A stretch of DNA of 64,000 nucleotides from Streptantibioticus cattleyicolor NRRL 8057 = DSM 46488 (GCF_000240165.1 NC_017585.1:1364001-1428000), one strand, 5' to 3'. Shown: positions 56,031-64,000, counted from the stretch's first letter. Translations and numbers: made by a program. Notes: a model not told the origin generated them from the letters alone.

Positions 56031-56062
56031 TTCGCGAATCGCATTGCGAACGTCGTTCGCAA
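56031..56062. promoter_or_regulatory. TetR operators between regulator and alpha/beta hydrolase
   Basis: TTGCGAACGTCGTTCGCAA (56044-56062) is a perfect 19-base palindrome, and TTCGCGAA (56031-56038) repeats its half-site. They lie 24-55 bases before the hydrolase ATG and 50-81 bases before the regulator start, a classic divergent TetR layout. Confidence 0.65.
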
Positions 56063-56085
56063 ACAGTGACCAGGAGGCCCCCGCC

Positions 56086-56997
56086 ATGCCGGAGCACGCA
56101 TACAACGGTGACGTACGCATCGCCTACGAAGACCTCGGCGGCCATGGCGGCGACCCGCTGCTGCTGGTGATGGGGCTGGGTGCCTCGCGCTTCTGGTGGC
56201 CGGACGGCCTGGTCGCGGAGCTGGTCGGGCAGGGCTTCCACGTGGTGGCCTACGACCAGCGGGACGCGGGGGAGTCCACCCGCTTCCCCGACCGCGCCGG
56301 CGCCCCGCCCTTCGCCGCGCTGGTGCGCCGGCGGACCCCCGCCTACACCGCCGAGGCGCTGTGCGACGACGCGATCGCGGTGCTGGACGCCGTCGGCTGG
56401 GACGCGGCGCACCTGTTCGGCCACTCCATGGGCGGCCTGCTGGCCCAGCGCACCGCCATCCGTCATCCGGACCGGGTGCTCACCATGACCTCCTCCGGCG
56501 CCGTGCCCAGCGACGCGGCGGGCCTCGCCGTCCTGCGGTATCTGCGGCTGGGTACCGTCGCCCGCTTCGCGCGGATGCGGTCGCCGGAAGGGCCCGACGC
56601 CGCTGCCGCCTTCGCGACCGCCGTCGGTGACGCGCTCGTCGCGCCCGGCCGCCGCTTCGAGGTGGCCGAGGCCCGCGTGATCATGGCGAAGGAGGCCGCC
56701 GCCGGGGTGGCGAGCTTCCACGACCCCCAGGCCCAGAGCCGGCAGATCGGCGCCAAGTGGCACGGCGGACGGCTCGCCGAGGTCGCGGTGCCCTCCCTCG
56801 TCCTGCACGGCGCCGACGACCCCCTGGTCCGCGTCTCCGCCGCGCACGCCATCGCGAACGCCGTTCCCGGCGCCGGTCTCACCGTGATCCCCGGCGCGGG
56901 CCATCTGCTGCACCGGGAGGTCTGGCCGCAGTACGCCGCGCGGCTCCGGACGTTCGTCGACCGGTCCGGAACGTCCCGTACCGCCCGGGCCGGTTGA
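56086..56997 (+). CDS. Alpha/beta hydrolase
   Basis: A 303-residue hydrolase. HG-type oxyanion region LLLVMGLGASRFWWPDG, then VAYDQRDAGESTRF, nucleophile in HLFGHSMGGLLAQRTA, acid in LVLHGADDPLVRV and His in IPGAGHLLHREV. The pattern fits the aclacinomycin methylesterase-like (RdmC-type) group of polyketide-related esterases, but also many others. AGGAGG precedes the ATG. It is controlled by the divergent TetR gene by context. Confidence 0.9.
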   Translation: MPEHAYNGDVRIAYEDLGGHGGDPLLLVMGLGASRFWWPDGLVAELVGQGFHVVAYDQRDAGESTRFPDRAGAPPFAALVRRRTPAYTAEALCDDAIAVLDAVGWDAAHLFGHSMGGLLAQRTAIRHPDRVLTMTSSGAVPSDAAGLAVLRYLRLGTVARFARMRSPEGPDAAAAFATAVGDALVAPGRRFEVAEARVIMAKEAAAGVASFHDPQAQSRQIGAKWHGGRLAEVAVPSLVLHGADDPLVRVSAAHAIANAVPGAGLTVIPGAGHLLHREVWPQYAARLRTFVDRSGTSRTARAG

Positions 56998-57000
56998 CGT

Positions 57001-57018
57001 ACCGCCGCGTACCGGCGG
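57001..57018. terminator. Possible hairpin between convergent hydrolase and TetR genes
   Basis: CCGCCG-CGTAC-CGGCGG (57002-57018) forms a short stem in the 38-base gap between the two convergent genes. It is short and without T-run, so the assignment is tentative. Confidence 0.3.
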
Positions 57019-57035
57019 CGGATCGGGCCGGCCGG

Positions 57036-57623
57036 TCAGGTCACGGCGTCGGCGACGACCGTGGTCACGACCTTCTCGACGTCGCCGTGGGTCGGCCGGG
57101 CGCCTTCCCGGTCTGCGAAGAGCAGGTGCGCGGCCCCGATCAGGGTGGGGGCGAGGGCGTCGAGGTCGGCGTGGGCCGCGACCCGGCCCAGGTCGCGTTC
57201 GGCGGCGAGGTAGCAACGGACCATGGCGGTGGCCTCGTTGAGCAGCGGCAGGCCGCCGCCCGTCACCTCGCGCACCTTGGCCCGCATGGCGTCGTGGACG
57301 ACGACCAGGCCGACGATCCCCACGGCGACCGCGTCGAAGAGGGTGGTCAGCGCGGCGACCAGGTTGCCGGTGACCGTACCAGTGCCGGCCGACTCGCGCA
57401 GCGCCGCGCCCTGCGCCTCGACGCGGCCGATCCGGTCGAGCACCAACTCGGCGAGGAAGGTGTCGAAGTCCGCGAAGTGACGGTGGAGCAGGCCCTTGGC
57501 GACCTGCGCCTCGGTGGTGACCGCGCGGCTGGTCAGCGCGCTGGCGCCGTCCCTCAGCAGAACGCGTTCCGCCGCGGCGAACAGCTGCTCGCGCGCGTCG
57601 CGCATGGCGACCCCTGTCGGCAC
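57036..57623 (-). CDS. TetR family transcriptional regulator
   Basis: A 195-residue repressor. The HTH is REQLFAAAERVLLRDGASAL, TEAQVAKGLLHRHFADFDTF. The rest is a helical ligand domain (LVAALTTLFDAVAVGIVGLV, LNEATAMVRCYLAAERDLG). GTG 57623 has GAGG 6 bases upstream; ATG 57605 with AGGGG is an equal alternative. It is divergent from the methyltransferase gene and its likely operator is the nested GTGGGC dyads. Confidence 0.9.
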   Translation of the reverse strand: MPTGVAMRDAREQLFAAAERVLLRDGASALTSRAVTTEAQVAKGLLHRHFADFDTFLAELVLDRIGRVEAQGAALRESAGTGTVTGNLVAALTTLFDAVAVGIVGLVVVHDAMRAKVREVTGGGLPLLNEATAMVRCYLAAERDLGRVAAHADLDALAPTLIGAAHLLFADREGARPTHGDVEKVVTTVVADAVT

Positions 57624-57661
57624 CGCACACCTCGTCTTTCCCGTGGAACCGTGGCCATCCG

Positions 57662-57704
57662 TTGCGGAGTGGGCGAGCGCCCACTTAAAGTGGGCACATG
57701 CCCA
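57662..57704 (+). promoter_or_regulatory. Nested TetR-type operators over the methyltransferase promoter and start codon
   Basis: Three overlapping perfect dyads share the GTGGGC half-site: GTGGGCG-AG-CGCCCAC (57669-57684), GCCCACTT-A-AAGTGGGC (57679-57695) and TGGGCA-CA-TGCCCA (57691-57704). The promoter is probably TTGCGG (57662-57667), 18 bases, TAAAGT (57686-57691), then 6 bases to ATG 57698, which implies a leaderless transcript. Confidence 0.6.
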
Positions 57705-58519
57705 GTCTATCTCCGGTGCCCGACGGGCACCGCCCCGACGACGGAACGCACGCGCTGCGCGACGCCGCGCGGTCCTACGGCACGGACGCCGAACGGTACG
57801 ACCGCACCCGGCCCCGCTACCCCGACGCCCTGGTCGAACGCGTCATCGCCGCCGCCCCCGACCGCGACGTCCTCGATGTCGGCGCGGGCACCGGCATCGC
57901 CGGACTCGCCTTCCAGGCCGCCGGATGCACGGTGCTCGGCGTCGAACCCGACCCGCGCATGGCCGAGTTGGCCCGCCGCAAGGGGCTTGAGGTCGAGGTC
58001 GCCACGTTCGAGGGGTGGGACCCGGCGGGCAGGACGTTCGGCGCGCTCGTCTCCGGAACGGCCTGGCACTGGATCGACCCGGTGGCCGGCGCCGCCAAGG
58101 CGGCCACGGCGCTGCGCCCCGGCGGCCGGCTGGCGCTGTTCTGGAACGCCTTCCGGCCCGCCCCCCAGGTGGCCCGGGCGTTCGGCGCGGTCTACGCCCG
58201 GGTCCTCCCCGACCTGCCGGTCCTCCAACGCGCGATGGCCGGCCCGGACAGCCACGCCGGGATGGTCGCCACGGCGTCCGACGGCATCGCGCGGACGGGT
58301 GCGTTCGGCGCGGTCGAGCAGTGGCGCTTCGACTGGTCCCGCCCCTACACCCGCGACCAATGGCTGGACCAGGTGCCGACCTTCGGCGGCAACGGCCAAC
58401 TCCCGCCGGACCGGCTCGACGCGCTGCTGACCGGGATCGGCGACGCCGTCGACGCGATGGGCGGCGGCTTCACCATGGACTACACCGCGCTCGTGGTCAC
58501 CAGCACGCGCCTGCCTTGA
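57698..58519 (+). CDS. Class I SAM-dependent methyltransferase
   Basis: A 273-residue methyltransferase. Motif I is RDVLDVGAGTGIAGLAFQ, the acidic end of strand 2 is VLGVEPDPRMAEL, and SGTAWHWIDP and LRPGGRLALFWNAFRP complete the Rossmann fold. It starts SYGTDAERYDRTRPRYPDALVE, as in the UbiE/Methyltransf_11 type. The substrate is unknown. Expression appears controlled by the divergent TetR protein. Confidence 0.92.
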   Translation: MPSLSPVPDGHRPDDGTHALRDAARSYGTDAERYDRTRPRYPDALVERVIAAAPDRDVLDVGAGTGIAGLAFQAAGCTVLGVEPDPRMAELARRKGLEVEVATFEGWDPAGRTFGALVSGTAWHWIDPVAGAAKAATALRPGGRLALFWNAFRPAPQVARAFGAVYARVLPDLPVLQRAMAGPDSHAGMVATASDGIARTGAFGAVEQWRFDWSRPYTRDQWLDQVPTFGGNGQLPPDRLDALLTGIGDAVDAMGGGFTMDYTALVVTSTRLP

Positions 58520-58532
58520 ACGGCGCGTCCAC

Positions 58533-58555
58533 AGCGATCACTTCGCGTGATCGCT
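58533..58555. terminator. Hairpin after the methyltransferase gene
   Basis: AGCGATCAC-TTCGC-GTGATCGCT is a perfect 9-base stem starting 14 bases after the stop. A plausible terminator, though a DNA-binding site is also possible. Confidence 0.45.
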
Positions 58556-58652
58556 GCGGTTGCCGATCGCGTCTTGGCCGGCGCCGCGCACGGCGGTTGA
58601 CTTGCCACCAGGCGGGAGGCCGCCACCAGGCACCGAAAGGACGGAAGCCGTG

Positions 58653-59066
58653 ATGAACAGCAGCGAACCCCGGGACGTGGTCCGGCGTTACTTCGAGGCC
58701 CTGGCGTCGGGTGACGACGAGGTCATCCGTGACTGCTGGGCGGAGGACGGCAGTTGCTGGTACGGCGGTGACCTGCCGATCTCGGGTACCTGGCAGGGAC
58801 GCGACCGGGTGATCAACGGCTTCCTGGCGACCGCCTTCGCCCACCTCGACCCCGACCAGGAGATCGGCCTGCGGGTGACCAACGTCTTCGGCGAGGGCGA
58901 CCAGGTGCTCGTCGAGTGGGACTCGTGGGCCACCGGAAAGACCGGCAGGGCCTACCACGAGAAGAACATCGGGGCCTTCGTCGTCCGCGACGGCAGGATC
59001 GTCACCATGCGTGAATACGCCGACACCCAGCACTGGGAGCGCGCTCTGGTCGCCGACGCGTCGTGA
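58653..59066 (+). CDS. SnoaL-like (NTF2 fold) protein
   Basis: A 137-residue protein: PRDVVRRYFEALASGDDEVI, SGTWQGRDRVINGFLATAF, then VLVEWDSWATGKTGRAYHEK and IGAFVVRDGRIVTMREYADT. This is the ketosteroid isomerase/SnoaL pattern with a conserved DGRIVxxREYxD end. The reaction is unknown. AAAGGA precedes the ATG; a GTG three bases upstream is the alternative. It is probably a single gene. Confidence 0.88.
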   Translation: MNSSEPRDVVRRYFEALASGDDEVIRDCWAEDGSCWYGGDLPISGTWQGRDRVINGFLATAFAHLDPDQEIGLRVTNVFGEGDQVLVEWDSWATGKTGRAYHEKNIGAFVVRDGRIVTMREYADTQHWERALVADAS

Positions 59067-59175
59067 GCCCCCGCACAGGACCGGCCGGAGCCACGGATCT
59101 TCGGAACCGCCGGCGTAGCGAGGAGGATACGGGGGAAGGACTGGGCCGGGACAGGGTGATGGCGAGGGGGTCGGG

Positions 59176-59724
59176 GTGCCGGGGACGAGACGCGGTGGTG
59201 CGACGGGTGGACGACGCGCGGCGGTGCTCGCGCCACGGCGGCTGGCGGCCGTGGCGCTGACCGCCTCCGTGGCCCTCTACATGGCGCTGGTGGCCTTCGG
59301 GAACATCACCGACTTCGGCACCAACCAGCAGTTCGTCCGCCACGTCCTGGCGATGGACACCACGTTCCACGACAAGGCGCTGATGTGGCGTGGCATCACC
59401 TCACCGCGCGTCGCCGACGCGGCCTACGTCCTGATCATCGCCTGGGAGACGATCACCGCGCTGGTGCTGGTCTGCGCCACCGCGTTGTGGTTCGTCGTGC
59501 CGGGACGCGCCCGGTCCTGGAGCGCGTACGGCCTGGTGATGACGGTGCTGCTGTTCGGCGCGGGCTTCCTGGCCGTCGGCGGGGAGTGGTTCGCGATGTG
59601 GCAGTCCAAGCAGTGGAACGGGCTGGAGGCCGCCACCCGTGACCTGGTGTTCGCCGGTGTGACGCTGCTCGTGGTCCTCGGCGACCGCGAAGTGACGGGT
59701 CGTCAGGGAACCGAGGGCCCCTGA
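59176..59724 (+). CDS. DUF2165 family small membrane protein
   Basis: A 182-residue protein with four predicted transmembrane helices: AAVALTASVALYMALVAFGN, YVLIIAWETITALVLVCATA, YGLVMTVLLFGAGFLAVGGE and LVFAGVTLLVVLGD. The family signatures NITDFGTNQQFVRHVLAMDT and GGEWFAMWQSKQWNG are clear. Function is unknown. GTG 59176 has AGGGGG 5 bases upstream. It converges on and overlaps the DUF3152 gene by 22 bases. Confidence 0.9.
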   Translation: MPGTRRGGATGGRRAAVLAPRRLAAVALTASVALYMALVAFGNITDFGTNQQFVRHVLAMDTTFHDKALMWRGITSPRVADAAYVLIIAWETITALVLVCATALWFVVPGRARSWSAYGLVMTVLLFGAGFLAVGGEWFAMWQSKQWNGLEAATRDLVFAGVTLLVVLGDREVTGRQGTEGP

Positions 59725-60611
59725 AGGTAACGGCCGTCGGCGTCGTACGGCCAGGCGTTGGCCGTGCAGCCGTGGAGTCCGTCGATCTGCTGCATCATCA
59801 CGGGGGCGGGCCGGCCGGGGCCCGGGCAGCCTTCGTGGCCGTGGCCGATGCGGTGGCCGACCTCGTGGTTGACGATCAGGGCACGGTAGTCGTGGATGGG
59901 CCCGGGGAACTGCGGTGAACCCAGCATCCAGCGCTTGAGGTTGACCACCACGGTGGGGCCGACGTCGCAGTTGACCTCGCCGTGGGTGTGCAGGCCCGCG
60001 GCACCGCAGATGGCGTCCACCGTGTCCGGGGTGGCGATCTTGACCACGAAGTCGGCGTCTCCCGACGAGACCAGCTGGAAGCCGTCGTGCCCGTCGCGTG
60101 TCCAGCCGCGCGGACTGGCGAGTATGCCGCGGATCTCCTCCGCCGCGCCGGCTGCCGATATCCCCGTGCCGTCCTCGACCTCCACCTTGAAACGGCGTAT
60201 GCGCCCGCCCCCCGCCGCATCGCCCGATGCCTGCGCGGTGGTGAAGACACCGGTGCCGTGCTCGGAGACCGTCGAGGTTCGCCCGTCCTGACCGCCCCCC
60301 GGGGACGGGTTCGTACCACCCGGCGTGGGCCCGGCCGGGCCGGTGGGGGAACCGGCGGTACCGCTCCGGGTGATGTGAGCGCTCGCACTGGCCGTGACGC
60401 TGGGCCCGACGTCTGCGGTCGGACCGGGCGGAGCGCTCCGGTATGCCGTCACCGACGCGCCCGCACGCGCCGCCTCCCCCGGCTTCACCACGACGACCAC
60501 CGCGCCGAGCAGAGCCAGCGAGGCCAGCCCGAGGATCAGATACGGTCCCCTGCGGCGGTGCGCCGGCCCGCCCGCGTGCTTTCTCGCGCTCCGCTTCGGC
60601 GCTGCGTTCAT
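59703..60611 (-). CDS. DUF3152 metallopeptidase-like membrane-anchored protein
   Basis: A 302-residue protein. An Arg/Lys-rich N-tail precedes a signal-anchor helix (YLILGLASLALLGAVVVVV, residues about 25-45), then a Pro/Gly/Ser/Thr linker to about 125. The C-terminal DUF3152 domain has a zinc-peptidase-like motif VNHEVGHRIGHGHEGC and the preceding RWMLGSPQFPG. The active site would face outside the cell. AAGGA lies 6 bases before ATG 60611. The family is common in actinobacteria and its proteolytic activity is not established. Confidence 0.88.
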   Translation of the reverse strand: MNAAPKRSARKHAGGPAHRRRGPYLILGLASLALLGAVVVVVKPGEAARAGASVTAYRSAPPGPTADVGPSVTASASAHITRSGTAGSPTGPAGPTPGGTNPSPGGGQDGRTSTVSEHGTGVFTTAQASGDAAGGGRIRRFKVEVEDGTGISAAGAAEEIRGILASPRGWTRDGHDGFQLVSSGDADFVVKIATPDTVDAICGAAGLHTHGEVNCDVGPTVVVNLKRWMLGSPQFPGPIHDYRALIVNHEVGHRIGHGHEGCPGPGRPAPVMMQQIDGLHGCTANAWPYDADGRYLQGPSVP

Positions 60612-60672
60612 CCCACATCCTTCTCGGTCGCCCTGCGACCACCAGACTGGACGTGGCACATGATGATGCCTG

Positions 60673-60684
60673 GACCATATGGTC
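60673..60684. promoter_or_regulatory. 12-base palindrome upstream of the DUF3152 gene
   Basis: GACCATATGGTC is a perfect palindrome 62 bases before the DUF3152 start, in the gap after the SRPBCC gene. A possible operator; no adjacent regulator is clearly linked. Confidence 0.35.
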
Positions 60685-60757
60685 ACGGGAGCGTAACAGC
60701 CGCCTGATCGGCGATGGTTGGCCGGCCGGACGGCGTGACCCCGCCGGCCACGCGTCG

Positions 60758-61216
60758 TTACGCGCTGAACTCGCCCGCGTGCTCGGCGGCGTAGGCGGCC
60801 AGACCCTCGACCATGCGCTGCATGTAGCGGCTCAGGTACGACCGCCAGAACCAGCCGGTTCCGGCCAACTGGGGACGGAACGTGGCCGACCAGTGGATCT
60901 CCGTACCCTGCCCCGAGGCGGCGGGGCGCAGCTCGACGACGGCACGGTAGTCCTTCAGGGGGCCGGAGCCGACGATGGAGTACTCGAAGCGGGACGGGGG
61001 CTCCAGCTTGTCCACCCGTTCACGGCTGACGTTGCGGCCGGTGCGGAACTCCCGTACGTCGCCGACGTGTTGCGGACCGTCGGCCGGGCCGGGGCCGTCG
61101 AGCGAGAAGGCGTCGATCGGCGACCACGACGGCCAGGTGGCGCCGCGGAGCAGGATGGCGAAGACGGTGTGCGGATCAGCCGCCGACCGAGCGGTCACGT
61201 GGTACGCGGTGGACAT
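60758..61216 (-). CDS. SRPBCC family (START-like) protein
   Basis: A 152-residue helix-grip protein: HVTARSAADPHTVFAILLRG, TWPSWSPIDAFSLDGPG, GDVREFRTGRNVSRERVDKL, the FEYSIVGSGPLKDYRAVVEL sheet and a long C-terminal helix (YMQRMVEGLAAYAAEH). This is the polyketide cyclase/dehydrase-like fold that binds hydrophobic ligands; its ligand is unknown. It lies 60 bases after the AraC gene on the same strand and is probably its co-transcribed partner. Confidence 0.88.
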   Translation of the reverse strand: MSTAYHVTARSAADPHTVFAILLRGATWPSWSPIDAFSLDGPGPADGPQHVGDVREFRTGRNVSRERVDKLEPPSRFEYSIVGSGPLKDYRAVVELRPAASGQGTEIHWSATFRPQLAGTGWFWRSYLSRYMQRMVEGLAAYAAEHAGEFSA

Positions 61217-61276
61217 GCCGACGAGCCTAGGGACCCCGCGGCGCGCGCTCCATACGCGCGATTGCGGAACCGGCGG

Positions 61277-62152
61277 TCACGACTTGCGGTAGTCGGACGG
61301 CCGCATCCCCGTGTGCCGCAGGAACGACGCCGACAAGGCACCGGGGCTGCCGAACCCGCACCGGCGCGCGATCTCGGCGACCGTGAGGTCCCCGTTGACC
61401 AGCAGCCGCTGGGCGGCCTCGATCCGCAACCGGGTGAGGAACCGGTGCGGTGTCTGCCCGGTCGTCGCCTTGAAGACACGCAGGAAGTGGTACGGGCTCA
61501 GGTGTGCCTCGGCGGCGAGATCGGCCAGGGTCACCGGCTCCGCCAGCCGGTCACGCATCAGCGCGATGGCGGCCCCGACCCGGCCGTCCTCCTTGGCCGG
61601 TGCCGGAGTACGGCCCCGGGTCAGCAGATGCGCCGTGAGGAACGCCGCCGCCGACTCGGCGTACAGGTCGGACGTCTCGTCCGCCGACCCCAGCGCCGAC
61701 AGCACCTCCGCCACCACCGGGTCACCCGCGGCCACGGCGGCGGCCATCCGCTCGTAGTCCACGACGGCACCGTCCATCCGCTCGGCGGCCCGCTCGACGG
61801 TGCGGTACGGGATGTGCGCCTGCACACTGCGCAGGGCCGTGGTCGCCCGGTAGCGCCACGTGGTGGGGCGGCCCGGGACGACCAGCTCCAGCCGCCCCGG
61901 CACCCAGCGGTGCCGCCGCCATCCGCCGTCGGCCCGGGTCTCCAGCTCGGCACGGCCCGCGACGACCAGGACCAGATGGAGATCGGCCGTCCCCGGCAGC
62001 TCCAGACCGTCGGCGTTCGCCGCGTGGTCGAACCGCTGGACCAGCAGCGACCGCCAGCCTTTGGCGTTCCAGCTGCAGTAGGTGCGACGGACGTAGGGAG
62101 CCATGTCGAACCCCTCGTACGGCCGCAGGTCGAAGTCGGACGAGTCGAACAT
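61277..62152 (-). CDS. AraC family transcriptional regulator
   Basis: A 291-residue regulator. The C-terminal double HTH is LADLAAEAHLSPYHFLRVFK and VAEIARRCGFGSPGALSASF (residues about 190-285). The N-terminal domain (LVLVVAGRAELETRADGGW and WVPGRLELVVPGR) is a cupin-like ligand-binding fold. It probably activates the downstream SRPBCC gene. The start is the ATG at 62152. Confidence 0.92.
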   Translation of the reverse strand: MFDSSDFDLRPYEGFDMAPYVRRTYCSWNAKGWRSLLVQRFDHAANADGLELPGTADLHLVLVVAGRAELETRADGGWRRHRWVPGRLELVVPGRPTTWRYRATTALRSVQAHIPYRTVERAAERMDGAVVDYERMAAAVAAGDPVVAEVLSALGSADETSDLYAESAAAFLTAHLLTRGRTPAPAKEDGRVGAAIALMRDRLAEPVTLADLAAEAHLSPYHFLRVFKATTGQTPHRFLTRLRIEAAQRLLVNGDLTVAEIARRCGFGSPGALSASFLRHTGMRPSDYRKS

Positions 62153-62181
62153 CCTGCAAGGCTACTGAGCCGCGGGACCGG

Positions 62182-62548
62182 TCACCGTCCCTCCAGGGCC
62201 GCGGTGAGGGAGGCGTACAGCGGGATGAACCGGTCCAGGCCGGTCAGGTGGATCATCCCGCGGATCCGGGCGTCGGTGCAGGCCACGCGGAGTTCGCCGT
62301 CGGCCTGGCGGAGGGCCTTGTGGGCCGCGACCAGGGTGCCGAGCCCGGAGGAGCCCATGAAGTCCACGGCGAGCAGATCGATCAGGATCCGGTCGTGGCC
62401 CGCCTTCAGCAGATCGCGGATGTGCTCCCAGCACGGGGGTGGTGTCGAAGTCGGCGGCCCCCCGGACGGTCACCACCGCCCAGCCGTGCTCTTCCCGGTG
62501 GGTGATCCGCAGAGGGGGTCGCTTCGGGTTCCGGCCGCTGTCGCGCAC
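62182..62548 (-). pseudogene. STAS-domain anti-sigma factor antagonist with a frameshift
   Basis: From GTG 62548 the frame reads RDSGRNPKRPPLRITHREEH, GWAVVTVRGAADFDTTPVL. The expected continuation EHIRDLLKAGHDRILIDLLA, VDFMGSSGLGTLVAAHKALR (with the phosphorylatable Ser region) is in the next frame, to a stop at 62182. A single base is missing near 62428 (CTGGGAG for an expected CTG-TGG-GAG). The restored protein is about 122 residues, the normal size of an SpoIIAA/BldG/RsbV-like antagonist. No anti-sigma factor kinase gene is next to it. Confidence 0.78.
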
Positions 62549-62659
62549 TGTGTGCCTCCGTATCTCCCTCCCCCGGGACGGCACCGTAGCCGGGGCGCGC
62601 GGTCGGCGCGGGGACGTGCGGGCCCGGTGTCACCGGAACAGCACCATGGCCCCGGCCCG

Positions 62660-63904
62660 TCAGGTGTGGCTCGCGGCCTGCCGCGTCGCGTCGCGGGGCG
62701 CGCGCTCGCGGCGCGGGAGCAGCAGCGGGGTGGCCAGGAGGAGGACCCCGGCGGCCGCGATCGCGGTACGGGGGCCGGTGACGGCGGCGAGCAGACCCCA
62801 CAGGGCGGTCAGCGTCGCGATGGCCGCGCTGCTGCTGACCGACCACGCGGACAGGGTACGGGCCACCCGGTCGGGCGCGGTGTTGTCGAGCCGGCAGGTG
62901 GCCAGCACCGGGTTGTAGACACCACAACACGTCACCAGGGCGAGCTGCACGGCGAACACGAGCACCATCCCGGCCGCCCCGGGCCGGACGAACGCCAACC
63001 CCACCGACCAGCACGCCCGCAGCGCCCCGGCGGTCAGCAGCACCCGCCGCTGCCCGAACCGTGCCACGAGCCGCCCCGCCACACGGGAACCGACCAGCCC
63101 CCCGACGCACGGCGCCGCGAACACCAGCCCGTACTGCCACGGCGCGAACCCGAGGCGCCCCAGCAGCAGCACCGAGAGCAGCGGTTCGGTGGCCATGATC
63201 AGACCGTTGACCAGGACGCTGTTGAAGAACAGCGGGCGCAGCGTGGGATGGGTGAGGATGTGGCGCCATCCGACGAGCAGATCACCCGCGCGCAGCCGGG
63301 GAGCACCGCCGCGTGCCGGACCCGGTTCCGTCCCGCCGATCGCCCGGATGCCCAGCGCCGAGAGCAGGTAGCTGAACGCGTCCGCGACCACGGTCGTCAC
63401 CGGGCCGAACAGTCCGATCGCGGCCCCGCCGAGCGGTGGTCCGATCACGGTCGCGCTCCACGTCGTGGACTCCATCCGGCCGTTCGCGACGAGCAGGTCC
63501 TCCGGCGGCACGAGCGCCTTGAGGAAGGCACCACTGGCCGCCTTGAAGGCGATGTCGGCCGCGGCGACGACGACGGAGACGAGCAGCAGCTGACCGAAGC
63601 CGAGCAGACCGAACGCGAACGCCACGGGGACGCTCAGCAGCGCGGCGAACCGCGTCAGATCCATCGCGACCATCACCGGGCGCTTGCGCCGGAACTCCAC
63701 CCACGGACCGAACGGCACCGCCACCACGGCCCCCACCGCCCGCCCCGCCGCGGCCAACGCCGCCACCTGGGTCGGCCCGGAATGCAGCACCAGGACCGCG
63801 ATCAGCGGGAACGCGCCGAACCCGAACCCCGTGCCGTACGCGCTGACGGCGTACGCCGCCCACAACCACCCGAACTCCCGCCCCAGCGCCCGCCTGCCCG
63901 CCAT
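62660..63904 (-). CDS. MFS transporter (EntS/MFS_3-like)
   Basis: A 414-residue, 12-helix transporter. The start region is GWLWAAYAVSAYGTGFGFGA, motif A-like GRAVGAVVAVPFGPWVEFRRKR, and the long LLLVSVVVAAADIAFKAASG, GPVTTVVADAFSYLLSALGIRA and VFAAPCVGGLVGSRVAG segments match the enterobactin-exporter-like group. It probably exports a small metabolite. ATG 63904 is chosen over upstream in-frame starts because the extension looks like random Gly/Arg sequence. The end is 112 bases from the STAS gene. Confidence 0.9.
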   Translation of the reverse strand: MAGRRALGREFGWLWAAYAVSAYGTGFGFGAFPLIAVLVLHSGPTQVAALAAAGRAVGAVVAVPFGPWVEFRRKRPVMVAMDLTRFAALLSVPVAFAFGLLGFGQLLLVSVVVAAADIAFKAASGAFLKALVPPEDLLVANGRMESTTWSATVIGPPLGGAAIGLFGPVTTVVADAFSYLLSALGIRAIGGTEPGPARGGAPRLRAGDLLVGWRHILTHPTLRPLFFNSVLVNGLIMATEPLLSVLLLGRLGFAPWQYGLVFAAPCVGGLVGSRVAGRLVARFGQRRVLLTAGALRACWSVGLAFVRPGAAGMVLVFAVQLALVTCCGVYNPVLATCRLDNTAPDRVARTLSAWSVSSSAAIATLTALWGLLAAVTGPRTAIAAAGVLLLATPLLLPRRERAPRDATRQAASHT

Positions 63905-64000
63905 ACCCCACGCACCCCTCGCCGACCCGGGACCACCACATGCTGACCACCGGCATCCAAGCGAGTGACGGACGGCGAGATCAAACAACCGACCAGCCAT

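Overview
The window is very GC-rich with strong third-position GC bias. It has many GTG starts, 4-base ATGA/GTGA gene overlaps, Tat-type signals, a Streptomyces-type ARG box, and several TetR, LuxR and XRE regulators. Together these point to a Streptomyces chromosome or a close relative. All taxonomic and family assignments here are by reading, not by database search.

Region 1 (1-16.2 kb) is part of a phage-tail-like contractile injection system (CIS, eCIS type). A minus-strand operon runs from 11870 towards base 1 and leaves the window: membrane-anchored beta-propeller protein, DUF4255 cap/terminator, AAA+ ATPase, sheath, tube, assembly-chaperone-like protein, DUF6760 protein, a very large low-complexity protein, and a second tube-family protein that is cut by the window edge. 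LysM, spike and baseplate genes would be expected just outside. Upstream lie a LuxR-type regulator (minus), a divergent Ig-like/transmembrane protein, and a protein with an eCIS core (DUF4157) metallopeptidase-like domain and an unrecognised C-terminal region, which is the best candidate cargo.

Region 2 (16.2-31.7 kb) is mixed chromosomal content: class II glutamine amidotransferase, GNAT acetyltransferase, a small HTH protein paired with a Clp N-domain protein under a repeated operator, argG with ArgR-type sites and a leaderless promoter, an antibiotic kinase-family protein, tautomerase/LysR, lspA, secreted and Tat proteins, hydrolases, and several gene remnants (TetR tail, methyltransferase tail, 2-phosphosulfolactate phosphatase tail).

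Region 3 (31.8-43.7 kb) is signalling and transport. It holds an HTH-NACHT-multi-transmembrane protein and a sensor kinase/response regulator pair followed by a MacB/FtsX-type ABC exporter. A 20-base element is shared by the kinase and ABC upstream regions, which links them as a probable regulon. An SDR/MFS operon with a divergent frameshifted XRE-family regulator follows.

Region 4 (43.9-64 kb) contains an amidase, argS with a strong terminator, and a compact three-gene redox/catabolic operon (TPP enzyme, enolase-superfamily enzyme, FAD/4Fe-4S oxidoreductase). Regulator-enzyme pairs with palindromic operators follow (MerR/Old Yellow Enzyme, TetR/hydrolase, TetR/methyltransferase), then small-fold and membrane proteins, a DUF3152 protein, SRPBCC, AraC, a frameshifted STAS protein and an MFS transporter.

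Four genes are interrupted by single-base indels (MBL hydrolase, XRE, MerR, STAS). Either the assembly has indel errors or these are young pseudogenes. Many genes have a TANNNT hexamer 6-8 bases before the start codon and no Shine-Dalgarno sequence, as expected for leaderless transcripts.
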